Shown: positions 44,097 to 54,569, numbered from the stretch's first letter. The stretch is 64,000 nt of DNA from Lucinisca nassula (GCA_963580285.1 OY757014.1:103108072-103172071); one strand, 5' to 3'. Made by a program: numbers and translations. The notes: a model not told the origin generated them from the letters alone.

Positions 44097-46412
44097 GGTG
44101 TAAGCGAGATTATGTTGAGCATAAAGCCCTTAAGGACTGGAAACTAAGCATTTTAAAACTTGTGAATAAACGCATTTCTGTCTATTCTCAAAATACTAAC
44201 TTATTACCCCCTAAGCCTAAGACGTCTTTACGTCATCTAAAACTAGGTATTCAAGAATTTTATAAGAAGTTTGTTTTGGCCCCTGCAGACAAGGCCGCTA
44301 ACAACGTCGTCGTTGTGTGACGGCTCCACTATGTTAACACGCTTTAGCAGGAGCTTGGTGGTACTAAGGCCTATGAACTTCAGCCTTTAGCTGAAGAGAG
44401 AGTTATAGTAGATAAACATTTTTGTCATTCAACCACCAAGTTTGCTGTGTGTGTTACCGAAGGCCAAGACAAGCTTCCTACGCTATACTTGTTACCAAAA
44501 CTTCATAAAAGACCTTACAAAGCACGGTTTATTGCAAATTCTAGCTCTTGCACTACCACTGAACTTTCTTAATTATTAACTTCCTGTCTTACTGCTATTA
44601 AAACGCATGTGATTAAATAGTGTGATAAAGTCTTTGAAAGATCAGGAAGAAATCTGTTTTGGTCTATAAAAAATTCGAATGAGGTTTTAAATAAATTGAA
44701 ATCCAGACATTTTCGTGCTTCAAGTCTGTCTACTTACGATTTTTCCACTCTTTACACTACACTTCCTCATAATCTTATAAAAGAAAAACTTAATGATTTA
44801 ATTGAATGGGCTTTTCACAGAGATGATTCTCTCTATCTTGCATGTAATGTCAGAAATGCATTTTTCACTTCTATAGAGCATAAGAATTATACACTTTGGT
44901 CATGTCAGAAAGTGTGTGATGCCCTCACCTTTCTACTTGACAATATTTATATTAGATTCGGTACTAAGTTATTTAGACAAATTGTGGGCATTCCGATGGG
45001 TACGAATTGCGCACCTCTTGTGGCTGATCTATTCTTGTATTGTTATGAAAGAGACTTCATGTTGTCGCTTTCCATTGATAACCAATCTGATATATTTGAA
45101 GCTTTTAGCTCCACTTCTAGATATTTAGATGATTTATTAAATATTGATAATACCTATTTCGATGGTTTGATCAGTCAGATTTACCCCCCAGAACTTTAGT
45201 TAGATAAAGCAAATTCTTCTGATACCGAGGCCCCGTTTTTGGATTTACATCTATCTATTGTAGATGGGTTTGTTTCATGCAAAATTTATGATAAACGCGA
45301 TGACTTTGATTTTGAGATTGCAAATTTTCCTTTTTTGGATAGTGATGTTCCTCGTGCACCATCCTATGGCGTTTATATTTCGCAATTAATTCGATTTGCT
45401 AGAGTGTGTAGCCATGTAACTGACTTCAACACTCGTAATAAATTATTAACGGCTAAACTTCTTAATCAGGGTTATCGGTACCATAAACTACGCAAAGCCT
45501 TTTCAAAATTTTATAGACGCCATTCTGATTTAATTTCAAAATTCAATATCGGACTTGAATCTCTTCTGCAACAAGGTCTATCGGAACCCGAATTTTATGG
45601 TGACTTAGTATATAAATTCAGAACAATATATAACCGCAATGACTTTAGCACCCAATTTCGTAAAATCATTCTTCGATATAAAAAGATTGGGTACAACATT
45701 GATATTATACGACAGACTGCATGCATGGTAGTTAACCCAATCACGGTTGGCAACTGTGCTTCCTTCTTTAATTGCACGCCGGTGGGTCAGGCCTCAGATT
45801 CTATGACGGTACCAACGTAAAGGCTTATTGAGAATTAGAGAGATCTAATTCAAGGTAATGTTGGTTGGTGCCTGATGGTCTGTCTCTGGTTGGGCCCATC
45901 GGAGTCTAACTGTTGGTTTTCTTTTGCTCTAGCATTTCAGTGGTTTCTTGCTGTCGAGTCTTCACCGTTGTCTCACCTCTGTGGTTCTTTGATTATTTGT
46001 GTTCACGGAGATGTTGCACTGATGAGTTAGGAGGCCTTCATGCGGACTGAACAAATTATTTGTCTAAATCGCGGCGGAAGTAAGGGCGAGGATTGTGGCC
46101 ACGTAAAATCGATTTAAGCCCCCCCCCCCCCCCCCCCCCCAGTGGAAATCTTTCCACTGACCGTTCCAATGCGGTTCTTCTGTGACGATTTATTTGTTAT
46201 TGTTTGTTACTTACTGTGTGTATCACTTGTGTCTTTTAATTTTGGATGGCCATATGGCCATTTTGTGGGAAAGTAACTGTCCTTATGGCCTTCCTTTGTT
46301 TAAGTTTCCATTATGGTCTGGTCGCTTAATGTTTGTATTTCTTTCCCTTTGGTGTCTTTGATGGGTGGAGTAAGTTAATTGTATCGATTCCTGATCTTTG
46401 TTTTACTTCTAC
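44097..46412 (+). mobile_element. PLE copy with 6 bp target duplication
   Basis: A 5'-truncated copy, from ggtgtaagcgagattatg to the terminus gttttacttcta + c. It is flanked by gtcgat at 44091-44096 and 46413-46418. The interrupted sequence is the hairpin element otherwise seen intact at 25117-25190. The 3' non-coding region spans about 45821-46412 and contains a C tract at 46118-46140. Confidence 0.92.
44110..45820 (+). pseudogene. PLE reverse transcriptase (copy at 44 kb)
   Basis: The reverse transcriptase of a Penelope-like element, the enzyme that copies element RNA. It reads 'ALKDWKLSILKLVNKRI' then FVLAPADKAANNVVVV, a TGA (44318-44320), 'LPTLYLLPKLHKRPYKARFI', motif A 'YDFSTLYTTLPHNLI' (44726-44770), 'GIPMGTNCAPLVADLF', the catalytic YLDD box (45122-45133), 'PFLDLHLSIVDGFVSCKIYD' and a C-terminal part to 45820. 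Besides the TGA there are at least four in-frame stops, including one at 45197-45199 after YPPEL. The longest open pieces are 44696-45199 and 45239-45820. No GIY-YIG nuclease is present. The copy is about 97% identical to that at 57-60 kb. Confidence 0.88.
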
Positions 46413-46419
46413 GTCGATA

Positions 46420-47016
46420 TAGATCAGATGACTTCTGAAGAAGCCATCTGATCAGGATCTACACTGTTTGACATTCAATTTATGAATTTGTAGGAATAAA
46501 TTGCATCAAGTAATTTGATTGGTTCAAAGTCAGAAATGGGTGTGGCTTAACTGAATATTCAGAAAGAGAAGGGTTAATACTGCACTATTTTGATCAAAGC
46601 CGATAGCGCTATAAGCTGCAGAAAACCAAATGCTCCCCAATGAAAAGCGACGTTACAGGATGACGTCTGGTTTTCGACAATAACTCAAATTTTTGACATT
46701 ATCCAATAAACGATACATCAGCCTGAGAAGTAACTCAGTTATTATACGGCCTCCTCCGCCCACATGGAGAAATTCTGAGTCGCGAGGCGGTTCCAAAAAG
46801 TTTTCACAACACATGTTATAACGCCATGAAAATAAGAAAAAGAAAAGAAACAAAAAAAAAAGAAAATGTTTTATCATTTCAGGTTACCAACTGTGGCCAG
46901 TGATGCAGTTTCTACTTTGAGGTCCACAATAAAAAATAGTGGAAATACCGCACAAGAGTAAGTTTTACGAGATTCAGGAGAGGTATCTGCCTAATCAATA
47001 CCTAAAACAATATAAT
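46420..47016. other. Right half of a hairpin element, then unassigned DNA
   Basis: 46420-46560 continues the element of 25117-25290 (gaagccatctgatcagg, gggtgtggcttaactgaata). 46561-47016 shows no recognised feature. A poly-A/G run near 46830-46865 makes a spurious Phe/Leu-rich minus-strand frame. Confidence 0.6.
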
Positions 47017-47687
47017 ACGGAACCCAGGAAGGGACATGAATTTTTTTATATAAGTTGTGCGCACAAGATAATATCTTGTGCGGACAACTTCCCAAGATCT
47101 ATGTTGTGCAAACAAGATATTATGTTGTGCGATAAGGTATTATCTTGTGCGTACAAGATAATATCTTGAGCGCACAAGAAATTATATCTTGTTCGCACAG
47201 CATATTATCATGTGCGCACAAGATATTTAGCTGTGCAAACAAGATATTATCTTGTCTGCACAAGATAACACCCTGTCCGAACAACATAGATCTTATGCGA
47301 GCAAGATACTATCTTGTGCGCAACAGATAATATCTTGTGCGGACAACATAAAATCTTGTTCGCACAAGATAATGTATTGTTCGCACAACTTCCCAAGATT
47401 TATGTTGTGTAAACAAGATAGTATGTTGTGCGAACAAGATAATATATTGTGTGCACAAGATACTAAGTTGCGCAAACAAGATATTATCTTATGCGCACAA
47501 GATAATATGTTGTCCACACAAGATAAATTATGTTGTCTGCACAAGATAAAATCTTGTGCGCACAACATATTTTGCAGACAACATAATTTATCCTGTGCGG
47601 ACAACATATTATCTTGTACGCACAAGATAATATCTTGTTGCACAACATATTGAAAATAAAATTGAATGTCCCTTCCCTGGTTCCGAC
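47017..47687. mobile_element. TIR element filled with palindromic 21-mers
   Basis: Inverted ends (47019-47050: ggaacccaggaagggacatg...; 47654-47686, complement ggaaccagggaagggacatt...) enclose 47055-47650. The interior is a tandem array of about 28 units. The unit is the 17 bp palindrome acaagataatatcttgt joined by the palindromic spacer gcgc. Variants change the palindrome centre or swap acaag for acaac. A longer variant with 'cttcccaagat' recurs at about 47088 and 47388. Because the unit is self-complementary, both strands stay open (133 and 180 codons). These Ser-Cys-Ala-rich frames are not credible proteins. Confidence 0.88.
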
Positions 47688-47759
47688 ATAAATCTTTTGT
47701 CCCCGGTAGCGATAGTGAGGACAACATGTTTTTGCCCTGTATGTTTGTTGGTTGATCAA

Positions 47760-48055
47760 CTTTAACATTGGTTATAACTTTTGAACCGTTTGAGATAGAG
47801 CCTTCAATATTAAGCATGTGGGTTCCTTGTGACAAGGGTTTTCCCCTCGAACAAATAACAACGCCCCACCCATTCTACCCTTACTTGCTGTAAGGACAGC
47901 AGGCCATGCCCAACTATAAGCCAATATCAGTTGGACGCCCCAGTGACGTCACATTGGCCTCACCCAACCACCCCAGGTCATAACTTTTGACGCTTTGAGA
48001 TAGACCCTTCATATTTGGCACGGTGGTCCCGTGTGACAAGGACTTCCCACACATA
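47760..48055 (+). repeat. Direct repeat of an ~80 bp block
   Basis: 'aacttttgaaccgtttgaga' to 'gtgacaagggttttccc' (about 47773-47846) recurs as 'aacttttgacgctttgagat' to 'gtgacaaggacttccc' (about 47981-48051). The stretch between is unassigned. Confidence 0.65.
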
Positions 48056-48592
48056 CAAAAATTTTGACATTGCCCTGTGACCTACTTTAAAGGAAAATTT
48101 GACCTTTCCTCAAGGACATGTTCGTATTCCACAAACACATCTATTTTTTGTGGGGGGGAGGGTTGGTGTGGGGGGGGGGGGGGTTAAGCGTCCAGTCAAC
48201 ACTATTTATGTAACATCGAGCGGGTCAGGTTACCTAACCTAACCACACCTTTCTTTGGCATGCTTATTCATAGGCGGTTAGATTCTTTCGCCACAAAATG
48301 ACATCAGCGGAAGGGAGAGAAGATTCATCGCTTGACCAAGTCCATGAAATGAACACCCCCTAAATCCCACTTTATATAGAGAAAACGGGGGTCACGATAA
48401 TTACGTCATGTGCCTGCTGGGATGTGACCATTTGACTTTAGCGTAAACCTAGATTCATCATTTGAATAAATTACCAATGACCAGTCCCATGCAATTTGCC
48501 CAATGGTTAGAGAGACAAAGATTTTTGAAGATTCTTTATTATACATGGTTATGGAGGCTATCTTGGACATGTGACCTTGACCAGTTATCTCC
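48056..48592. other. Repeat fragments, no gene
   Basis: It contains a G tract (about 48173-48183), a minus-strand SINE-beta fragment (about 48225-48330, 'gcttattcataggcggtta') and an FB-1 end (48330-48395, 'catgaaatgaacacccccta'). Confidence 0.55.
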
Positions 48593-48705
48593 AGACAGAA
48601 AGCCACACCCTGGCCCCTCTGAATGGCTGGGCATGCGCAGTTAAAATTTGTCATGACGGAATGCTCGAAGACACAACTTCGCTTGCCGGGGCTCAATTAA
48701 AGATG
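48593..48705 (+). repeat. Second copy of the 10.2 kb dispersed repeat
   Basis: 'agacagaaagccacaccctg' to 'ttcgcttgccggggctca' matches 10175-10290 at about 95%. It lies immediately upstream of the Gmr1-like Gag, where a 5' LTR would be expected. Confidence 0.75.
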
Positions 48706-48794
48706 AAGGAACTCGAACTCCAGGGTCAAGATAGGGTGAAACCTACCCCTGTTTTTGACTGGTAGTTACTTTGATGCCACAAAGCACATCAGAT

Positions 48795-49683
48795 GAGTTC
48801 CGCCATTTCAGGAGAAAAGGTAGAAAAGTATTTTTTGCATTTTGAAAAAGTTGCAGAAAATTTAAAATGGCCAAAAGAGCATTAGACCTTACTTTTGCAA
48901 AGCTTTGTTGTCGGGAAGGCTCGAGACATTTACACTCAGCTGACTGTCGAGCAAAGCTCAGACTATGATTTGGTTGGGGAATATTTTCTTAAGGCATATG
49001 AATTGGTCCCTGAGGCTTACAGGCAGAAATTTAGGAATTGTAAAAAAGGCATTTCCCAGACCCATGTAGAATTTGCTCGAACAAAAGAACAGTTATTCGA
49101 TAGGTGGTGTTCTTCTTAAAAGAAGACTCTGATCATGAAACACTTAGACAGCATGTCCTTGTTGAAAAGATCAAACGGTGCATAAATTCAGACATAAAGT
49201 CTTTTCACGATTGGAGACAGGTTGAAACTCTGGGGGAAGCTTCTCGTTCGGCAGATGATTATGCTTTGACTCATAAAGTAGAAGTAAAACAAAGATCAAG
49301 AATCGGTCCCATTTGTGAACAGGCCTTATCCTAGAAAACCTTATAATCCACAGACAGGTCCAAGATTCTATCCCAGTAATCCATCTGGCAGTTTTAGCCA
49401 TACATCTAGAACTATGCCAAAACTTTCTGGAGAAAATAAAAGCCAGAATCCTTCCAAACCTTCTGGTGAAAATAGAAGCCAGAATTTTTCCAAACCTTCT
49501 GGTGAAACCAAACACCAGAATCTCTTATCTCAAACGCAAGTAATTTGTAACTATTGCAAAATTACAGGTCATTTGATCTCTGAATGTTTAAAATTAAAGC
49601 GAAGAAAAGAAAGGGAAAGACAAGAGGAACATAAGCCTGCGGGCTTGACTTCTATAAGGCCAAAAAACCACAGTCTTGTGTAA
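48795..49683 (+). pseudogene. Gmr1-like Gag (SCAN-like capsid and CCHC knuckle)
   Basis: The structural protein that would package element RNA. From a Met at about 48794 the frame reads KYFLHFEKVAENLKWPKEH, an in-frame tag at 48883-48885 (likely an old Trp codon), then 'LLLQSFVVGKARDIYTQL' and 'AYRQKFRNCKKGISQTHVEF'. The spacing of this helical stretch resembles the SCAN-type capsid domain of Gmr1-like Gags. A one-base shift near 49118 and another near 49315 lead to a Pro/Ser/Asn-rich linker with three 12-residue repeats (SGENRSQNFSKP type, 49425-49523). The zinc knuckle CNYCKITGHLISEC follows (49546-49587). It is disabled by the stop and two frameshifts. Confidence 0.8.
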
Positions 49684-49687
49684 GGGA

Positions 49688-50063
49688 GGAAACTCTTTCT
49701 GATACCAAATTATCTGAGACTGATTCAGTTATAGAGATTTATGAACCATTCTTATCAGACGGTTTTGTGTCACTAAATGGTGACAGTTATGCCCATTCTA
49801 CCCCTATTAAAATCTTACGACGAGATACTGGAGCTTCTCAATCTCTTATTCTAGTAGATACTCTGCCTTTTTCTATGGGTAAAAGTGTCCTTATTCAGTG
49901 TGTGGAATGTGGATTGGTTGATGTTCCGCTTCATTACGTTTATTTGTCAACAGACTTGGCATCCGGTTCAGTGACTGTTGGTATTAGACTTCCTTTACCT
50001 TTTAAAGGTGTTCAATTATTGCTAGGCAATGACTTAGCTGGAGATAAGGTTGTGGTAAAATAG
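49688..50063 (+). pseudogene. Gmr1-like aspartic protease
   Basis: A retropepsin-type protease that would cut the element polyprotein. It carries the active-site triplet in RRDTGASQSLIL (about 49821-49856) and the C-terminal 'LLLGNDLAGDKVVV' (about 50020-50057) typical of this family. It is open without a stop from about 49688 to the PLE junction at 50061. The frame is shifted relative to the Gag end. Confidence 0.85.
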
Positions 50064-50640
50064 AACCGGAGGCAATGATCAGGAATCGATACAATTAACC
50101 CACAACTCCCATCAGAGACACCAAAGGGAAAGAAACACAAACATGAAACAACAGACCCCATTGGAAACACCAATAGCGGAAAGCCAAAAGGACAGTTACT
50201 TTCCTACAAAATGGCCAATAGGCTATCCAAATAAAATAAATATAAGCGACACAAACACCCAAAGACGAACCATAGCAAAAATAAACCGCGACAGAAGAAC
50301 CGCCTTAGAACGGTCAGCGAAAAGGAATTCCACTGGGGGGTGGGGTGGTCGGGGGGCTTTAATCGATTTTACGTGGCCACAATCCTCGCCCTTTCTTCCG
50401 TCGCGATTTAGACAAATAATTTGTTCAGTCTGCATGAAGGCCTCCTAACTCGTCAGTGTAACATCTCCGTGAACGCAAATAAACAACCACAGAGATGAAA
50501 CAACGGTGAGGACTCGACAGCAAGAAACCACTGAAATGCTGGAGCAGCAGAAAACCAACAATTAGTCTATGATGGTCGGCCAGACCAAGATAGACTCATC
50601 AGGAACCAACCAACATTACCTTGAATAAGAGCTCTCTAAT
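50062..50640 (-). mobile_element. PLE 3' fragment A inside the Gmr1-like element
   Basis: Minus strand: it starts near 50640 (ttattgagaattagagagc) and ends at 50062 (attgcctccggttcta). This is the 5'-truncated non-coding tail, with a G-rich tract at 50334-50356 (C-rich in the sense strand). It is normal in base composition compared with fragment B. Confidence 0.88.
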
Positions 50641-51412
50641 TCTCAATAAAATAGAAGTGGGGGCGACGACCAGAAACTGACACAACCAACCCACATCCCC
50701 ACCAGAGACACCAAAGGGAAAGAAACACAAACAAGAAACAACAGACCCCAACGGAAACACCAACAGCGGAAAGCCAAAAGGACAGCCACCCTCCCACAAA
50801 ACGGCCAACAGGCCATCCAAAACAAAACTACACAAGCGACACAAACATCCAAAGACAAACCACAACAAAAATAAACCGCGACAGAAGTACCCCCCACCCC
50901 CCGGAACGGCCAACGGAAACGAACCCCACCAGGGGGCCCAAATCGATCCCACGCGACCAAAACCCTCGCCCCACCTCCGTCGCGACCCAGATAAACAACC
51001 CGTTCAGTCCGCATGAAGGCCTCCTAACTCATCAGTGCAACATCTCCGTGAACACAAATAACCAAACAACCACATGGACGATACAATGGCGAGGACTCGA
51101 CAGCAAGGAACCACTGAAATGTTGGGAGCAAAAGAAAACTAACAAGCAGACCACGACGGGCCCGACCAGAGACAGAGCACCAGGCACCAACCAACATTAA
51201 ATTGAATTAGATCTCTCTAATTCTCAATAAGCCTTTACGCTGGAACCGTCATAGAATCTGAGGCCTGACGCACCGGAGTGCAATTAAAGAGGGAAGTAAA
51301 GTTGTCAACCGTGATTGGGTTAACTACCATGCATGCAGCCGGTCGTATAACATTTATGTTGTAACCAATCTTTTTATATCGAAGAATGATTTTACGGAAT
51401 TGGGTGCTGAAA
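50641..51412 (-). mobile_element. PLE 3' fragment B, hypermutated
   Basis: Minus strand: it starts near 51412 (ttcagcacccaatttcg) with the last ~55 codons of the PLE protein (VVNPITVDNFTSLFNCTP), then the 3' tail to 50641. B and A are head to tail. From about 50650 to 51000 the sense strand is saturated with A-to-G changes relative to all other copies; outside that window the density drops sharply. Confidence 0.9.
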
Positions 51413-51417
51413 CCCAC

Positions 51418-52580
51418 TTTTGACTTTTAATCCTTGCATAGACAAACCGCCTGATCCAACTGAGCAGGGAATTCCTTATCCTTATCCCTCTTGTGCCGTT
51501 ACAAGGGCTATGGCACGATAGGCCAAGCAAACTGATTGGAAACAAGATTTTCATTTCACTTATACCTTTTTGGGTCAGTCTTTTAATGATGAGATAACAA
51601 GGTCTCTGTCTTCAAACCTGCCTGATAAGCAGACAGATTTTCATGAGAATAACTCATCTTTCGCTCTAGGCCATGACAAAATGTCCGGGTCACAACTAGC
51701 TATAGAACAGCACAAGCATCCTGAAATTTATTTGATCAGGAAGTATCTCAGGTCCCAGTCTGTTATTATGTCAAAAATGACATTATTATGAGAAAACGGC
51801 GTCCACCAGACGTCTAGGCAGAAGACGAGTGGACTGTCAACCACGAGATAGTAGTTCCACGGGTTTACCGTCCCGAAATATTAAACTCTGCACATGAAAC
51901 TCCAATGTCAGGACATTTAGGTGTAAATAAAACCTATCACATGACTGTTAAACTTTTTTACTGGCCAGGGTTAAAATCTGATGTTTCTCAGCATTGTAGG
52001 TCCTGCCATACATGCCAAATGGTAGGAAAATTCAATCAGACAATACCTAAGGCTCTTTTGGAGTCTATACATGCTTTCGATGAACCTTTCAGTCGAATAA
52101 TTATAGACACTTATAGACTGTGTAGGTCCCTTGCCGAGAAATAAGTTTGGATTGTGAATATCTTTTGACTATTTTGTGTGCTTCCACACGTTTTCTTGAA
52201 GCCATTCCACTCAGAAATATCCAAACTAAGACAATTGTCAAGGCCTTAGTGAAGTTTTTGCACATTTTTTGGGCTTTCCAAATCTATTCAATCAGGCCAA
52301 GGCTCAAATTTTATGTCTGGAATATTTCAACAAGTAATGTATGAGCTAGGCATAGTACAGTATAAATCATCAACCTGTCATCCTGAAAATCAAGGTGCCC
52401 TTGAGAGATTCCATCAAACATTGAAAAACATGATCAGATCTTATTGCTTTGACACAGAGAAGGATTGGGATGAAGGCATCCATTTGCTTTTATTTGTTGT
52501 TACAGAATCTGTGCAAGAATCTCTTGGCTTCAGCCCTTTGAATATGTATTTGGCCATACTGTTCGTGGTCCTTTGAAACT
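51418..52580 (+). pseudogene. Gmr1-like integrase
   Basis: The DDE integrase that would insert element cDNA. A linker with 'CAVTRAMAR' (an in-frame tag follows) leads to the HHCC domain: HETPMSGHLG and HCRSCHTCQMVGK (about 51890-52032). Catalytic core: first Asp in RIIID (about 52093-52107), followed by a ~10-base tandem duplication (ttatagacac type) that shifts the frame. The second catalytic position in 'SIQSGQGSNFMSG' is Gly (ggc, 52295-52297) instead of Asp. The Glu is in NQGALERFHQTLKNMIRS (about 52388-52441). C-terminal sequence continues with shifts to about 52920. Catalytically dead. Confidence 0.88.
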
Positions 52581-53109
52581 TCTGAAAGAGAAATTTCTCT
52601 CTAATAATGACACCTCCTTAAACTTACTTCAGTGTGTATCTGACTTCAAAACGATTCTAAAGCTTGTGAGGCTGCTCGAACCAATCTTCAGTCAGACCAA
52701 AGAAAAAGGAAACAACTGTATGACACAGGTACCAAAGAAAGGAATTTTGAACCAGGGGATAAGGTACTTGCTCTTTTGCCTATTCCTGGAAAGTCTTAAC
52801 ATGCCAGGTATTATGGTCCATACAATGTAGACAACAAGATGATGTAAATTACATAATAACACTCCTTTGAGCCGCAAGCTAAAGCAGTTGTGTCATATTA
52901 ACATGCTTAAGGGATACATTGGTAGGGACAATGCATCTTTAACATCAGTCAATCTAGTTAGCTCTCTTCCACTTAATTCACGTGACATTGACTTTGAGGA
53001 TATCAATTCAGTGAAATCTGATCCCACATCATCAAAATTTCAGAATTCTGACATTCTAAGGAATCTCGGTCAGAACCTGTCACATCTAGAGCCAAAGCAG
53101 CGGAATGAA
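52581..53109 (+). pseudogene. Gmr1-like integrase C-terminus and linker to RT
   Basis: Shifted pieces include 'EKFLSNNDTSLNLLQ', 'FEPGDKVLALLPIPGK' (in a third frame near 52748) and 'LKQLCHINMLKGYIGRDN' (52867-53130). The last resembles the end of an integrase C-terminal module that contacts DNA. It then runs into a charged linker with 'LSHLEPKQRNELKQLIF' before the RT. Confidence 0.7.
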
Positions 53110-53985
53110 CTGAAACAGCTGATTTTTTAATATGAACACTTATTTCCTGACATTTTAACACGGACAGACAAAAATTCACAAAATATTTCACGATGTGGAC
53201 AAATGGTTCAAAACCTGTTAAGCAACATCCATACAGAATGAATCCTATGAAACAAAATATCTTTAAGAAGTTCAATTAGACAATAACTTTATTGAACCAA
53301 GCCAAAGTGAATGGAGTTCTCCTTGTATTCTTGTACCAAAACCTGATGGGACATATCGTATGTGTACAGATTTTAGGAAAGTTAATTCCTTAAGTAAAAC
53401 AGATAGCTGTCCAGTTCCAAGAATGGAAGGCTGCATTGATAACATCGGGAATGCCAAATACATAACGAAATTCGACCTTCTGAAAGGATTTTTGCAAATT
53501 CCACTCACAGATAGAGCAAAGGAGGTGTCGGCATTTACTTCATCAGATGGATTATTTAACTATAAAGTCATGCCATTTGGAATGAAAAACCGGCATTGTA
53601 GGGCTGGAAGGCTTCATTGCTTATATTGATGACGCTATCTTATACAATGACCAGCAGAATCAACATCTTGGGACTATTCAAGCATTCTTTGATAGAATGA
53701 TTAATGCTAAATTAACAATAAATCTTGCTAAAACTGAATTTTGCCATGCAAGTTTGACATTTCTAGGTCATGTTGTAGGTCAAGGTCATGTGACACCCAT
53801 TGATGCTAAAATTGAGGCTATCGCAAATGTTCCCGTACCTACGTGCAAAAGACAACTGATGCGATTTCTTGGTATGGCTGGTTATTACAGAAAGTTCTGT
53901 AATAATTTTTGTGTCATTGCTGAGCCTTTGACAAATTTGCTCAGCAAAAGAACACAATTTCATTGGAATGAAATATGCCAAAATG
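53110..53985 (+). pseudogene. Gmr1-like reverse transcriptase
   Basis: The polymerase domain. Early motifs are in broken frame; then 'WSSPCILVPKPDGTYRMCTD' (about 53311-53370), 'FDLLKGFLQIPLTDRAKE' (motif A, catalytic Asp in FDL, about 53470) and YKVMPFGMKN. About 40 bases that would encode the APATFQ-type segment are missing at about 53591. After the resulting shift comes the catalytic YIDD box (53622-53633), intact, then 'KLTINLAKTEFCHASLTFLG' and 'MRFLGMAGYYRKF'. The long open piece 53697-54170 covers thumb, connection and the start of RNase H. Confidence 0.88.
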
Positions 53986-54424
53986 CTTTCGATAAGCTTA
54001 AAGCCATACTAAAGAGTGAGCCATTTATCTTAGCACCAAACTTTGAAAAGGAGTGTAAGCTAGCTGTAGATGCTAATGACGTAGGTGCAGGTAGTGTTCT
54101 TTTGCAGGAAGATGATAATGGTGTGGATCATCCACTTTGCTTCTTTTCCAAAAAGTTTAATAAGCATTAGAGAAATTACTCTACCATAGAGAAAGGGTCT
54201 TGTCTCTGATTCTTGCTCTGCAACATTTCGAAGTTTATCTTACTTCTACTGCTGCACCGATTGTCGTTTTCAGTGATCACTTTCCACTGACTCTCATACA
54301 TAAAATGAAAAACAAAAATCAGCGGTTGCTCAGGTTGAATTTTATGCTACAAGAGTATAATTTAGACATAAGATATGTCAGAGGGAGAGATAACTTTATC
54401 CCTGATGCCCTTTCAAGAGCTTGA
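53986..54424 (+). pseudogene. Gmr1-like RNase H
   Basis: It would degrade the RNA of the RNA-DNA hybrid. It carries LAVDANDVGAGSVLLQ (first catalytic Asp), 'CFFSKKFNKH' followed by tag at 54168-54170 (a Gln in relatives), 'YSTIEKG', then after a shift 'LILALQHFEVYLTS' and VVFSDHFPLTLI (a further Asp). The end is 'YVRGRDNFIPDALSRA', the usual C-terminus of Ty3/Gypsy Pol, with a TGA at 54422-54424. Confidence 0.88.
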
Positions 54425-54555
54425 GCAGTGTCGGGAATTGTGTTTTTTCTTTCATACTGAAGTGGATTGTAAATACATGTAATTTTAAAAGTTATGTTCA
54501 TTTTTTATTATTCAAAAAGGAATAGAAAACTTTATTACATAAATCTTTCTTTTCC

Positions 54556-54569
54556 CCAAAGAGGGGGAG
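54556..54569 (+). promoter_or_regulatory. Polypurine tract of the Gmr1-like element
   Basis: ccaaagagggggag directly precedes the LTR start. This is the expected primer site for plus-strand synthesis. Confidence 0.8.

Noticed and set aside
47252..47835. Open frames of 133 (+) and 180 (-) codons
   Set aside because: They are translations of the palindromic 21-mer array; both strands are open because the unit is self-complementary. The Ser-Cys-Ala-His-Lys-type repeats have no coding signature.
48571..48765. Gag start upstream of 48765
   Set aside because: This frame runs through a dispersed repeat (48593-48705) and ends in a stop at 48763-48765. The capsid-like sequence begins after it, so it is not a genuine Gag N-terminus.
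50643..51014. Two long overlapping minus-strand frames (117 and 123 codons), Gly/Val/Cys-rich
   Set aside because: The A-to-G changes removed stop codons from the non-coding PLE tail, opening frames by accident.
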